Assembly (NCBI RefSeq): GCF_030317115.1
Contig: NZ_JASZYF010000007.1
Coordinates: 62,001 to 126,000, forward strand
Length of the DNA: 64,000 nucleotides
Reading direction: 5' to 3'
Origin: Variovorax gracilis
GTDB taxonomy: Bacteria; Pseudomonadota; Gammaproteobacteria; Burkholderiales; Burkholderiaceae_C
The notes beneath the pieces were generated by a model, which saw nothing but the letters and a program-made list of their open reading frames with translations, had not been told where the DNA came from and made no database searches. Position 1 is the stretch's first letter, and each line of letters opens with the position of its first letter. The position numbers and the translations under genes were made by a program. This document shows positions 20,690 through 29,832 of the stretch, piece by piece.

Positions 20690-23206
20690 CTATTCAGCCG
20701 CCTGCCGCAGCGTCGCCACCACCGGCCGACGCAACACCTCGCGCAGCCCCCACCATCCGGCAGCGAGTGCCAGAACCGCACCTGCGAGCGCGCCTGCAAT
20801 CGGAACCAGCGGCGATGCAGTCCACGTGAAATCAAACACGAAGCGCGCGAGCGCCCAGCCGATGACCGAGGCCACGATGCTCGCCAAGAAGCCCGCCAGC
20901 AAGCCGACGCCCGCCAGCTCTGCGCGCTGCACCTGCCGCAGCAGGCTCGCCCGTGCACCCACCGCTCGCATCACCGCGAACTCGCGCGCACGCTCCTCGC
21001 GAGTGGCCGTGACCGCCGCGAACAGCACGACCAGCCCCGCCGCCAGCGTGAAGCCGAACAGGAACTCCACCGCGCGGATCACTTGGTCGAGCACGCGCTG
21101 CACCTGCCCGATCGTCGCGCTCATGTCGACGTTGGTCACGTTCGGATAGGTGCGCACCAACGCGTTGTCGAAGCCCTTCACATCCGGCGCGCGGAACGCG
21201 CCCATGTACGTCACCGGCACGTCGGCGAGCGAGGCCACGGTGTACATCACGAAGAAATTCGCATGCATCGATCCCCAGTCGACCTTGCGCAGCGACGTAA
21301 TGCGCGCGTCGTTCTGCATGCCGCCGATGTCGAATCGCAGTGCGTCGCCCAGCTTCAGTCCCAGCGTCTGGGCGAGACCCTCCTCGACGCTCACCTCGCC
21401 GGCTGCACCCGGCTTCCACGTACCCGCGGTGACGATGTTGTGCGCCGGTGCTTCAACGCTGTTGCTGAGGTTGAACTCCCGGTCGACCAGCCGCTTCGCG
21501 CGATCGTCCACATAGTCGTCGGGCGACACCGGCTTGTCGTTGATGGCGACCAGGCGCCCGCGGATCATCGGGTACCAGTCGAACTTGCGCACGCCGTTGT
21601 CGCGCAGCGTCTTCTGGAACACGTCACTCTGATCCGGCATCACGTTGATGACGAAGCGGTTCGGCGCATCCGGCGGCGTGGCCTTGCGCCAGCTCGACAC
21701 GAGGTCCGTGCGCAGCAGCACCAGCAGGATCAGCGCGAGCAGGCCCACCGCCAGCGCGCTGACCTGCACCACCGCATAGGCGGGCCGCGCGGAGATCTGG
21801 CGCGTGGCCAACACCAGCCAGCGCGGCGCCGTCGTCTCGTTGACGCTGCGGCGCAGCAGCAGGACGGCAATCCAACTCAGCAATGCGAATACCGCTACGG
21901 CTGCCGCGAAGCCGCCGACGGCAATGAGCCCCAGCTTCAGGTCGCTGCTGGCGGCCACCAGCAATGCCGCAAAGCCTGCCACGCCCAGCCCGAGCACGGC
22001 GATCGATGCCGGCTTCAGGTTGCCCACGTCGCGGCGAATCACGCGCAGCGGCGGCACGCGCGCAAGCTGCAGCACCGGCGGCAAGCCGAAGGCGAACAGC
22101 AGCGTGAGCCCCACGCCGAAGCCGAAGATGACCGGCCAGAGTGTCGGTGCGGGCAGCGCGCTTTGCACCAGCCCCGCGAGCAGCACCACGAACGCGTAGT
22201 GCACGCCAAACCCGATGGCGACGCCCAGCGCGCTGGCGATCACGCCGATCACCGCAAACTCGAAGGCGTAGGCGCCGGCGATGGTGCGCTGACTCTGGCC
22301 GAGCACCCGCAGCATGGCGCAATCGTCGAGGTGGCTGGCTGCGAAGCCACGCGCTGCCAACGCGACGGCAACAGCCGATAGGAGCGCGGCGAGCAGCGCA
22401 ACGAGATTGAGGAATTTCTCGGCACGGTCGAGCGTCTGGCGCATCTCGGGCCGGCCGCTCTCGAAGGAATCGAGGCGTGCGCCGCGCACCTCGCCCTTCT
22501 TGATCGTCGCCTCGGCCCAGTCGCTGAAGCGCTTCACCGCCGCCGGTTCACCGGCTACCGCAAAGCGGTAGCTCACGCGGCTTGCCGGTTGCACGAGGCC
22601 CGTGCGCGGCACGTCGGCCTGATTGAGCATCACGCGCGGCGCGAAGCTCATGAAGCCGGCGCCGCGGTCGGGTTCGAGCGTGATCACGCGCGCGATGCGC
22701 AGGCCGGCATCGCCGAGCAGGAGCGTGTCGCCCACCTTGAGCGAGAGCGAATCGAGCAGCGACGCATCGACCCAGGCTTCGCCGGACGCGGGCACATCAC
22801 GCGTGTTCTGGCCCGGCCCGGCCGGATCGGTACTCACCTGCAGATTGCCTCGCAGCGGGTAGCCGGCCGTGACAGCCTTGAGGGCGACCAGTTTGCTCGC
22901 GCCACCCTGCGCCTCGTCCGCGCGCGCCATCGTCGGGAAGCCGTAAGTGCTCGCGCCCTCCAGGCCCAGGGCCCTCGCGCGTTCGACGAAAACGGCCGGT
23001 GTCGGGTTGTCGGTCGCGAGGACTGCGTCGCCTCCCAGCAACTGGCGCGCGTCGCGCTGCAATCCGCCCTTGAGCCGATCGGCGAAGAAGCCGACCGCCG
23101 TAAGCGCCGCCACCGCCAGCAGCACGGCAACGATCAGGAGACGAAGCTCGCCCGCGCGAAGATCGCGCCAGAGCGTGCGCCAGCCAAGGCGAAGGAAAGC
23201 GTTCAT
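20690..23206 (-). CDS. FtsX-like ABC transporter permease (YbbP type)
   Basis: 838-aa inner-membrane protein with two FtsX modules. After a first helix (about 18-40) comes a large periplasmic domain, three helices near 255-400, a second helix near 415-490, another periplasmic domain, and three terminal helices after 700 (GFTLAAGLVVLFAAV onward). This is the YbbP/MacB-like mechanotransmission architecture that works with a YbbA-type ATPase on lipoproteins or exported lipids. No cognate ATPase gene adjoins it here. It begins 47 bases after fdhD on the same strand, so it may be transcribed with the formate dehydrogenase genes without sharing their function. Confidence 0.88.
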   Translation of the reverse strand: MNAFLRLGWRTLWRDLRAGELRLLIVAVLLAVAALTAVGFFADRLKGGLQRDARQLLGGDAVLATDNPTPAVFVERARALGLEGASTYGFPTMARADEAQGGASKLVALKAVTAGYPLRGNLQVSTDPAGPGQNTRDVPASGEAWVDASLLDSLSLKVGDTLLLGDAGLRIARVITLEPDRGAGFMSFAPRVMLNQADVPRTGLVQPASRVSYRFAVAGEPAAVKRFSDWAEATIKKGEVRGARLDSFESGRPEMRQTLDRAEKFLNLVALLAALLSAVAVALAARGFAASHLDDCAMLRVLGQSQRTIAGAYAFEFAVIGVIASALGVAIGFGVHYAFVVLLAGLVQSALPAPTLWPVIFGFGVGLTLLFAFGLPPVLQLARVPPLRVIRRDVGNLKPASIAVLGLGVAGFAALLVAASSDLKLGLIAVGGFAAAVAVFALLSWIAVLLLRRSVNETTAPRWLVLATRQISARPAYAVVQVSALAVGLLALILLVLLRTDLVSSWRKATPPDAPNRFVINVMPDQSDVFQKTLRDNGVRKFDWYPMIRGRLVAINDKPVSPDDYVDDRAKRLVDREFNLSNSVEAPAHNIVTAGTWKPGAAGEVSVEEGLAQTLGLKLGDALRFDIGGMQNDARITSLRKVDWGSMHANFFVMYTVASLADVPVTYMGAFRAPDVKGFDNALVRTYPNVTNVDMSATIGQVQRVLDQVIRAVEFLFGFTLAAGLVVLFAAVTATREERAREFAVMRAVGARASLLRQVQRAELAGVGLLAGFLASIVASVIGWALARFVFDFTWTASPLVPIAGALAGAVLALAAGWWGLREVLRRPVVATLRQAAE

Positions 23207-23253
23207 GGGGCACGACGATAGCCGAGCGGCCACCGCCCGCCAAACCGAAGGTC

Positions 23254-24117
23254 TTAGACGGTGGTTGCCGGCCGCGCGCCCGCCAGCTCCGGCTGCAGCA
23301 CGAGGCGATCCACACCCGCATAGCAGATGAAGCGCCGGTTGGTCGCGCGCCCGATCGCGCAAAGGCCGACGCGCGTCGCGACCTCGTGGCCCATCTGCGT
23401 CATGCCGCTGCGCGACACCACGATGGCTACGCCCATCTGCGCCGACTTGATGACCATCTCGCTGGTCAGGCGGCCGGTCGTGTAGAACACCCGCCCGCCG
23501 GCCAACCGGCTCGGCGGCTGCATCGCGATCCAGCCGGCGATGGTGTCGATGGCGTTATGGCGGCCCACGTCCTCGATGAAGCACTGCATCTGCACCTCGC
23601 TGCCGTCATCTCGGAGCGTGAAGAGCGCGCAGCCGTGCACCGAGCCCGCCGACTTATAGGTGCTTTCCTGGAGGCGGATCGCATTCACCAGCGCATAGAG
23701 CTGCGCCTGCGTCATGCGCGTGTCGGGCAACTGGAGGCGGTCGATGCCGGCCATCAGTTCGCCGAACACGCTGCCCTGGCCGCAGCCCGTGGTCACCACC
23801 TTCTTCGCGGTGCGCTCCTCGATGCGGTCGATGCCGGCGCGGGTCTTCACGGCGGCAGCGCCGACTTCCCAGTCGACTGTGATGGATTCGACGTCCCCGG
23901 CCGATTCGATGAGACGCTGGTTCAGCAGGTAGCCAAGCACCAGCAGTTCGGGCTGCGCGCCCAGCGTCATCAGCGTGACGAGTTCGCGGCGGTCGACGTA
24001 GACCGTCAGGTCGCGTTCGGCAGGGATGGAGACGAGGCCCGGTTCGCCATGCTCATCGACGATCTCGACCTCACGCGTGAGCGGCGCCCGGGCCTGCGTC
24101 AGGCGTGGCAGCCTCAC
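23254..24117 (-). CDS. fdhD: Formate dehydrogenase accessory sulfurtransferase FdhD
   Basis: Transfers sulfur from IscS to the molybdenum cofactor, a step needed for active formate dehydrogenase. 287 aa from a GTG whose GTGA overlaps the upstream gene's stop. Motifs are AERDLTVYVD, TTGCGQGSVFG (Cys112), SAGSVHGCALF and EDVGRHNAIDTIAG, ending in RCRFICY-type segment RRFICYAGV. The loop has one cysteine (CGQG), whereas the E. coli protein uses a CxxC pair. Last FDH-related gene of the long minus-strand locus. Confidence 0.95.
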   Translation of the reverse strand: MRLPRLTQARAPLTREVEIVDEHGEPGLVSIPAERDLTVYVDRRELVTLMTLGAQPELLVLGYLLNQRLIESAGDVESITVDWEVGAAAVKTRAGIDRIEERTAKKVVTTGCGQGSVFGELMAGIDRLQLPDTRMTQAQLYALVNAIRLQESTYKSAGSVHGCALFTLRDDGSEVQMQCFIEDVGRHNAIDTIAGWIAMQPPSRLAGGRVFYTTGRLTSEMVIKSAQMGVAIVVSRSGMTQMGHEVATRVGLCAIGRATNRRFICYAGVDRLVLQPELAGARPATTV

Positions 24118-24518
24118 TTCTTGGGCGCGGGATTCGTCTCGGCCGAAGTCTGGTTGGAACTCGGCGGCGAAGCGGCGGTCGTCGCGGGTGAATGGGCGCC
24201 CGAGGCCTCGATCGGCTTCACTTCGGCGGGCGGCGCGAAGGCGAAGGGACCCGGATCGGTGCAAGGCGGTGTCGGCGTTGCTGTCGGCACCGGCTTGCCA
24301 GCGGCGACCAGGCCTTCGCGGACGTGATTCGCGACACGGGTCTGCGCCTGGCAGAGCTGATAGCCGTCGACCTTGGCGCTCCAGGCCGTCTTCGCGGCGG
24401 TTTCGGCCGCCTTGGCCTTCGCTTCGGGCGTGGCGGCCGGTGCGGGCAGCTTGGCCACAGCGGCGGATGCGACGGCCAGGCCGAGCAAGAGGCCGCAGAG
24501 GTTCAGAGTTTTGTTCAT
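24114..24518 (-). CDS. Small exported protein of the formate dehydrogenase operon, unknown function
   Basis: 134 aa that I do not recognise. Residues 1-22 form a Sec signal peptide (cut after AVA). The mature part starts with an Ala/Lys-rich helix, has two cysteines (56 in YQLCQAQ and 86 in TPPCTDPG) that could form a disulfide, and ends in a Pro/Ser/Thr-rich tail (about 78-134) with no predicted fold. Its start overlaps the fdhC stop (ATGA) and its stop overlaps the fdhD start (GTGA), so it is made in step with them. A periplasmic assembly or anchoring factor for the dehydrogenase is a reasonable guess. Confidence 0.75.
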   Translation of the reverse strand: MNKTLNLCGLLLGLAVASAAVAKLPAPAATPEAKAKAAETAAKTAWSAKVDGYQLCQAQTRVANHVREGLVAAGKPVPTATPTPPCTDPGPFAFAPPAEVKPIEASGAHSPATTAASPPSSNQTSAETNPAPKK

Positions 24519-25720
24519 GAGGGGTTTCCTTCGACCCGGACGCTCTGCACGGGTGCATGCTCGCGCGCCTGAACGGTCCGCTGCGCCGGAATCTTGCCAG
24601 CCGCAATGTCGTCGTACCAGAGCGGATGATGCTCCTTGGCCCACGTCTCGTCGACATAGCCTTCGCGCATCGCCTTGTAAGCGCCCTTCATGCCGAGCGT
24701 ACCGATGTAGATGTGGCCCATGATCAAGGCCATCATGCACAGCGTGGCGACGGCGTGGATCATGTGTGCGATCTGCATCTCGCCGCGCGTGTAGACGAAG
24801 CCCGGCAGCAGCTTGTCGAGGAAGAGCCCCGAGCCGATGACGAGGCTGCCGAGGAACAGCACGCCGCCCCAGAACACCAGCTTCTCGCCCGCGTTGAAGC
24901 GATGCGACGGGGGTTCCGTGCCGCCACCGAACAGCCCGCCGCCATGACGGAGCCAGGTCAGGTCATCCTTGCTCGGCCAATTGCTGCGGATGAAGGTGAC
25001 GATCATGAAGATCGTGGTCACCACGAACAGCGGGCCGACGAAGTTGTGCACGGTCTTGAGCACATAGGTCAGGTAACCGAACAGCGCACCGCCGAGCACC
25101 GGCAGGAGGAAGAACTTGCCGAAGGCCATCACGATGCCCGAGATCGCCAGCACGACGAAGGCGGTCGCGTTAGACCAGTGCGTGGCCCGCTCGAAGGGCG
25201 TGAAGCGCTCGATCTTGCGCCCGGTTTCCTGGCCGTGCAGGCCGATACGCCCGCGCGTGAAGTAGAAGATCGCCAATGCCAGCAGGGTCACGAAGAGCAA
25301 CGCCGCGCCGTAGGGAATGATCCAGTTGTTGCGCACCTGACGCCACGCCTCGCCGGCGTTGGTGTAGTGCGACCCCGGATACTGGACGAAGCGCTGGATC
25401 AGGTTGCCCGCCTCGGGCGCCTCGCTGGTCGGCAGGCTGCTGAAGCCCGTGACACCGCCGCTCACCTCGCGCCACATGGGGGCGTTGTTCCCCGGCTGCA
25501 CGCGCTGACGCTCGCCGTTGGTCTGGTTGAGGTAGTTCGGGCTGGCGCTGGCTTCCGGCTTGACGTCGAAGATGTTCTGGCTGCGGATGCCGCCGGGCGT
25601 TTGCGCGGGTGCAGCGGCTGCCGGTGCGGCGGGTGCGGCGGACGTGTCCGGCGTCTGCGCATTGGCCATGCCGCAGCCCAGTACCGCGACCATCACCAGG
25701 GCGTTAAGCACTTGTCTCAT
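24515..25720 (-). CDS. fdhC: Formate dehydrogenase cytochrome b subunit (gamma)
   Basis: Inner-membrane cytochrome b556-type subunit that passes electrons from the periplasmic FdhAB to quinone. 401 aa, about twice the length of E. coli FdnI, because of an N-terminal signal peptide (1-21) and a periplasmic region to about residue 130. Four helices follow (about 138-155, 190-215, 222-245, 285-305 and 330-350 hydrophobic segments) with haem-ligand histidines in RATHWSNA, VHNFVGP and MIHAVATLCMMALIMGH. The C-terminal DETWAKEHHPLWYDDI motif is typical of the FDH3/FdoI gamma family. Confidence 0.92.
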   Translation of the reverse strand: MRQVLNALVMVAVLGCGMANAQTPDTSAAPAAPAAAAPAQTPGGIRSQNIFDVKPEASASPNYLNQTNGERQRVQPGNNAPMWREVSGGVTGFSSLPTSEAPEAGNLIQRFVQYPGSHYTNAGEAWRQVRNNWIIPYGAALLFVTLLALAIFYFTRGRIGLHGQETGRKIERFTPFERATHWSNATAFVVLAISGIVMAFGKFFLLPVLGGALFGYLTYVLKTVHNFVGPLFVVTTIFMIVTFIRSNWPSKDDLTWLRHGGGLFGGGTEPPSHRFNAGEKLVFWGGVLFLGSLVIGSGLFLDKLLPGFVYTRGEMQIAHMIHAVATLCMMALIMGHIYIGTLGMKGAYKAMREGYVDETWAKEHHPLWYDDIAAGKIPAQRTVQAREHAPVQSVRVEGNPS

Positions 25721-25732
25721 GCAACCTCCGGG

Positions 25733-25984
25733 TCAGTTGATCCGGTTGTATTCGTTCTGGCCATTCTGGGCGCGCGTCTTGAGATGTTGCTCCCACGACG
25801 ACCTGTCGCCCGGCTGCCAGCCGCTCGCGGTAAAAGCCGTTCCGGTGTTGGGCTGCGTGCCGGTGCCGGTCCACGGGGCCGCGTCCAGCCGTACGCCATG
25901 CGCATTCGTCTGCGGCTTCTCGCCGCAGGCGCCCAAGAGCACCGCGGCCGAGATCAGCGCCGCCGCTGCCAGCGCGCGCTTCAT
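25733..25984 (-). CDS. Small lipoprotein between fdhB and fdhC, unknown function
   Basis: 83 aa with a lipoprotein signal: a basic start, hydrophobic core and lipobox LLGAC (Cys20). The mature 64 residues are polar, with WTGTGTQPNTGTAF then WQPGDRSSWEQHLKTRAQ; the repeated Gly/Thr and the Trp-rich C-terminal motif look like a short binding peptide rather than an enzyme. Its ATG overlaps the fdhB stop (ATGA), indicating coupled translation. No family is recognised. Position in the operon suggests a periplasmic-side accessory subunit of the formate dehydrogenase. Confidence 0.75.
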   Translation of the reverse strand: MKRALAAAALISAAVLLGACGEKPQTNAHGVRLDAAPWTGTGTQPNTGTAFTASGWQPGDRSSWEQHLKTRAQNGQNEYNRIN

Positions 25985-26601
25985 TTCGAGCCTCCGTTGG
26001 TCGGCGTGCCGGCCGTCTGCGAGCCGTAGGCGGTGCCCCAGCCCCAGACTTCGGCGCCCTTGCCGCGATGGACCACGCGCGTGCGGAAGATGTCGGCGAC
26101 GACGTCGCCGTCGCCCGCGAGCAGCGCCTTGGTCGAGCACATCTCGGCACAGGCCGGCAGCTTGCCTTCGGCCAGGCGGTTGCGGCCGTACTTCTCGAAC
26201 TCGGCCTGCGAGCCGTTGGCTTCGGGACCGCCGGCGCAGAAGGTGCACTTGTCCATCTTGCCGCGCGCACCGAAGGTGCCCTGCGACGGGAACTGCGGCG
26301 CGCCGAACGGGCAGGCATACGAGCAATAGCCGCAGCCGATGCACACGTCCTTGTCGTGCAGCACCACGCCTTCGTCGGTGCGATAGAAGCACTGCACCGG
26401 GCACACCGCCATGCAGGGCGCGTCGGAACAATGCATGCACGCCACGGAGATGGAGCGCTCGCCCGGCACCCCGTCATTGAGCGTGACCACGCGGCGGCGG
26501 TTCACGCCCCACGGCACCTCGTTCTCGTTCTTGCAGGCCGTGACACAGCCGTTGCATTCGATGCAGCGCTCGGAATCGCAGACGAATTTCATTCTTGCCA
26601 T
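25981..26601 (-). CDS. fdhB: Formate dehydrogenase iron-sulfur subunit (beta)
   Basis: Electron-transfer subunit with four [4Fe-4S] clusters, linking FdhA to the cytochrome b subunit. 206 aa. Cysteine groups are CIECNGCVTACKN (near 13), CMHCSDAPCMAVCP (near 55), CIGCGYCSYACP (near 87) and CTFCAG with CAEMCS (near 119-150). It lacks the C-terminal membrane helix of E. coli FdnH, so it must be held by FdhA and FdhC. The protein has no signal peptide and should be exported by riding on the Tat signal of FdhA. Confidence 0.94.
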   Translation of the reverse strand: MARMKFVCDSERCIECNGCVTACKNENEVPWGVNRRRVVTLNDGVPGERSISVACMHCSDAPCMAVCPVQCFYRTDEGVVLHDKDVCIGCGYCSYACPFGAPQFPSQGTFGARGKMDKCTFCAGGPEANGSQAEFEKYGRNRLAEGKLPACAEMCSTKALLAGDGDVVADIFRTRVVHRGKGAEVWGWGTAYGSQTAGTPTNGGSK

Positions 26602-26614
26602 GGGGATTCCTCTC

Positions 26615-29593
26615 TTATGCCTTCTCGACGTTGCAGACCGTCGTCTTGGTTTCCTGCATCATCGTCACGCTGTCGTAGCCGTAGGTAGTGCTGGTGTTGA
26701 TGGCCTCGCCGCGCACGATCGGATGCGCACCCTTGGGGTAATAGGCCAGCATGTCCGCCCCCTGCCAGTGGCCGGAGAAGTGGAAGGGCAGGAACACCGT
26801 GTCGGGGCCCACGCGCTCGGTCACCAGGGCCTGCACGTTGAGCCGCGCACCGGTGGGCGTGAGGACCCAGGCGCGCTCGCCGTTGCGGATGCCCTTCTCG
26901 GCGGCCACCCGCGGGTTGATCTCGATGAACATCTGTTGCTGCAGCTCGGCAAGCCACGGGTTGGAGCGCGTTTCCTCGCCGCCGCCCTCGTATTCGACCA
27001 GGCGGCCGGAGGTCATGATGTACGGGAACTTCTCCGCGACCTTGTCCGCGATGTTGCGCTGCTGCACGCTCTTGTAGAGCGTGGGCAGGCGCCAGAAGGC
27101 CATCTTGTCGTCGTGCGTCGGGTATTTCGCCGCGAGATCCGGCCGCGTGCCGTAGAGCGGCTCGCGATGCTGCGGAATCGCATCGGGGAAGTTCCACACC
27201 ACGGCGCGCGCCTTGGCATTGCCGAAGGGATGGCAGCCGTGGTTCTTCATGAACACGCGGATCATGCCGCCCGAGCTGTCGGTCTTCCAGTTCTTGCCGT
27301 CGGCCTTGGTCTTCTCCGCGTCGCTGAGCTCGTCCCACCAGCCGAGCTTCTTGAGGAGCAGGTGGTCGAGTTCCGGATAGCCGGTCGTGATGGCCGCGCC
27401 GAGCGAATGCGATCCGTCCTCGGCCAGCAGGTTCTTGCCGTTGCGCTCCACGCCGAAGTTCGCGCGGAAGTTTCCGCCGCCTTCCATGACATGCTTGGAG
27501 GTGTCGTACAGGTTCGGCGAGCCCGGGTGCTTCAGTTCGGGCGTGCCGTAGCAGGGCCACGGCAGGCCGAAGTAGTCGCCCGCGATGTCGTAGCCATTGA
27601 TCTTGTCCTTGACGGAGCCCTTCGCCTTGAGCGTGCGCACGTCGAATGCGCCCATGTTGCGCATGTGCGCCTGCAGGCGTTCCGGGCTCTGGCCGGTGTA
27701 GCCGATGGCCCAGCAGCACTTGTTGATCTCGCGCAGGATGTCCTCGGGCACGGGCTCGTCCATGCCCTTGACCTTCTGCATCTTGTAGTTCTTGCTCAAT
27801 TCCTTGCCGAAACCGAGGCGATCGGCGAACTGCTGCATGATCATGTGGTCGCTGCGGCTTTCCCACAGCGGCTCGATGACCTTCTCGCGCCACTGGAGTG
27901 AGCGGTTCGATGCCGTGCACGATCCGCTGGTCTCGAACTGCGTGCACGCCGGCAGCAGGTAGACCGCGCGGTTCGGGTTCTGGTCTTCGGGCCGGCCCGG
28001 CATGGCGGCCATGGCCGCGGTCGCCGACGGATACGGATCGACGACCACCAGCAGGTCGAGCTTGTCCATCGCCCGCTTCATTTCCAGCCCGCGGGTCTGT
28101 GAGTTCGGTGCGTGGCCCCAATAGAACACGCCGCGCAGGTTCGAGTCCTGGTCGATCAACTCGTTCTTCTCGAGCACGCCGTCGATCCAGCGCGAGACGG
28201 TGATGCCGGGCTTGCTCATCATCGCGGGCGAGGCGAAGCGGCCCTTGATCCACTCGAAGTCCACGCCCCAGGTCGCAGCGAAGTGCTTCCACGATCCTTC
28301 GACCAGGCCGTAGTAGCCGGGCAGCGAATCGGGGTTCGGGCCCACGTCGGTGGCGCCTTGCACGTTGTCGTGGCCGCGGAAGATGTTGGTTCCGCCGCCC
28401 GCCGTGCCGACGTTGCCCAGCGCGAGTTGCAGGATGCACGAGGCGCGCACGATGGCGTTGCCGATGGTGTGCTGCGTCTGGCCCATGCACCAGACGATGG
28501 TGCCCGGACGGTTCTCGTTGAGCCAGGTCGCAACCTTGAGGACCTGCGCTTCCTTCACGCCGCAGGCCTCCTCGACCTTGTCCGGCGTCCACTTGGCCAG
28601 CACCTCGGCGCGCACATCGTCCATGCCGAAGACGCGATCATTGATGTACTTCTTGTCTTCCCAGCCGTTCTTGAAGATGTGGTGCAGCACGCCGAAGAGG
28701 AAGGGAATGTCCGATCCCGAGCGGATGCGCACGTATTCGTCGGCCTTGGCTGCCGTGCGGGTGAAGCGCGGATCGACCACGATCATCTTGCAGCCGTTTT
28801 CCTTGGCATGCAGCATGTGCAGCATGCTCACCGGATGGGCCTCGGCCGCGTTCGAGCCGATGTACAGCGCGACCTTCGCGTTGCGCATGTCGTTGTACGA
28901 ATTGGTCATGGCGCCGTAGCCCCATGTGTTCGCCACGCCGGCGACGGTGGTCGAGTGGCAGATTCGCGCCTGGTGGTCGCAGTTGTTGCTGCCGAAGAAG
29001 CTCACGAACTTGCGCATCAGGTACGCCTGCTCGTTGCTGTGCTTGCTGGAGCCGATCCAGTAGACGGAGTCGGGGCCGCTGGCCTTCGAAAGTTCCTTGA
29101 GCTTGGCGGTGATCTCGTCGAGCGCAGTGTCCCAACTGATGCGCTCGTACTTGCCGTTGACGAGCTTCATCGGATAGCGAAGGCGGTATTCGCCATGGCC
29201 GTGTTCGCGCAGAGCGGCGCCCTTGGCACAGTGCGCTCCGAGGTTGATCGGCGAATCGAACACCGGCTCCTGCCGGACCCACACGCCGTTCTCGACCACC
29301 GCATCCGAGGCGCAACCGACGGAGCAGTGCGAGCAGATGGTGCGCCGGACCTCGACCTTGCCGGCACCGACCGCGGTCGGCCGCCCTTCGGCGGCGTTGG
29401 ACTTGCGGATCAGCGCGAGCTGTCCGGCCGCGAGGCCGACGCCGACCCCCAGGCCGGAGCGCCGCAGGAAGGAGCGCCGGTCCATGGTCGGCAGCGCGTT
29501 GGAGAGGCCGCGCCGCAGGCTGTGGACAAAGGGCGACGTGGAAGGAGAGGCGCCGTCACGCGTGGCGCCAGACGCTTTCTTGGTCAATAGCAT
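26615..29593 (-). CDS. fdhA: Tat-exported formate dehydrogenase catalytic subunit (alpha), Cys form
   Basis: Molybdenum or tungsten bis-MGD formate dehydrogenase, 992 aa, oxidising formate to CO2 in the periplasm. A long N-terminal leader carries the twin-arginine motif RRSFLRR at 39-45; a start at Met37 (29485) is an alternative. An N-terminal [4Fe-4S] site (CSHCSVGC) follows. The active-site residue is Cys212 (ARICHSTTVAG), encoded by TGC, so this is not a selenoprotein and no SECIS element is needed. The C-terminal part includes the cofactor-binding NPWLAEL and VLTPTGARLNVQALVT segments. It belongs to the FDH3/FdhA1 group of Shewanella and Campylobacter-like enzymes. Confidence 0.95.
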   Translation of the reverse strand: MLLTKKASGATRDGASPSTSPFVHSLRRGLSNALPTMDRRSFLRRSGLGVGVGLAAGQLALIRKSNAAEGRPTAVGAGKVEVRRTICSHCSVGCASDAVVENGVWVRQEPVFDSPINLGAHCAKGAALREHGHGEYRLRYPMKLVNGKYERISWDTALDEITAKLKELSKASGPDSVYWIGSSKHSNEQAYLMRKFVSFFGSNNCDHQARICHSTTVAGVANTWGYGAMTNSYNDMRNAKVALYIGSNAAEAHPVSMLHMLHAKENGCKMIVVDPRFTRTAAKADEYVRIRSGSDIPFLFGVLHHIFKNGWEDKKYINDRVFGMDDVRAEVLAKWTPDKVEEACGVKEAQVLKVATWLNENRPGTIVWCMGQTQHTIGNAIVRASCILQLALGNVGTAGGGTNIFRGHDNVQGATDVGPNPDSLPGYYGLVEGSWKHFAATWGVDFEWIKGRFASPAMMSKPGITVSRWIDGVLEKNELIDQDSNLRGVFYWGHAPNSQTRGLEMKRAMDKLDLLVVVDPYPSATAAMAAMPGRPEDQNPNRAVYLLPACTQFETSGSCTASNRSLQWREKVIEPLWESRSDHMIMQQFADRLGFGKELSKNYKMQKVKGMDEPVPEDILREINKCCWAIGYTGQSPERLQAHMRNMGAFDVRTLKAKGSVKDKINGYDIAGDYFGLPWPCYGTPELKHPGSPNLYDTSKHVMEGGGNFRANFGVERNGKNLLAEDGSHSLGAAITTGYPELDHLLLKKLGWWDELSDAEKTKADGKNWKTDSSGGMIRVFMKNHGCHPFGNAKARAVVWNFPDAIPQHREPLYGTRPDLAAKYPTHDDKMAFWRLPTLYKSVQQRNIADKVAEKFPYIMTSGRLVEYEGGGEETRSNPWLAELQQQMFIEINPRVAAEKGIRNGERAWVLTPTGARLNVQALVTERVGPDTVFLPFHFSGHWQGADMLAYYPKGAHPIVRGEAINTSTTYGYDSVTMMQETKTTVCNVEKA

Positions 29594-29610
29594 CGTGGGT
29601 TGCCTCGTTG

Positions 29611-29832
29611 TCAGGCCGACGTGGTCTTGTAGTAACGCTTGACGTGCTCGCTCAGCGAGTAGCCCCCGCCCTTCTCGGGCGCGGGCTTGAGATCAGGTGC
29701 CGCCGAGGCGGCAGGCGTCTCGACGACTTTCGGCAGCACCGTGACGGCTGCTGCGGCGGCGCCGACCGTGGCGGCACCGAAAAAGAATCCCCGGCGGGAT
29801 GCCGGCTGGGGACCGGAATGGCTGTCCTGCAT
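29611..29832 (-). CDS. Formate dehydrogenase region TAT-signal protein (FdhX)
   Basis: 73 aa. It opens with a twin-arginine type signal (SRRGFFFGAATVG) and ends in GYSLSEHVKRYYKTTSA, the C-terminal motif of the small Tat-target proteins found directly before fdhA in many proteobacteria (the fdhX family). Function is unproven; loss is thought to affect formate dehydrogenase maturation or export. It is 17 bases upstream of fdhA. Confidence 0.88.
   Translation of the reverse strand: MQDSHSGPQPASRRGFFFGAATVGAAAAAVTVLPKVVETPAASAAPDLKPAPEKGGGYSLSEHVKRYYKTTSA

Noticed and set aside
28958..28960. Possible selenocysteine in formate dehydrogenase
   Set aside because: The active-site codons of both dehydrogenases are TGC for cysteine, not TGA.
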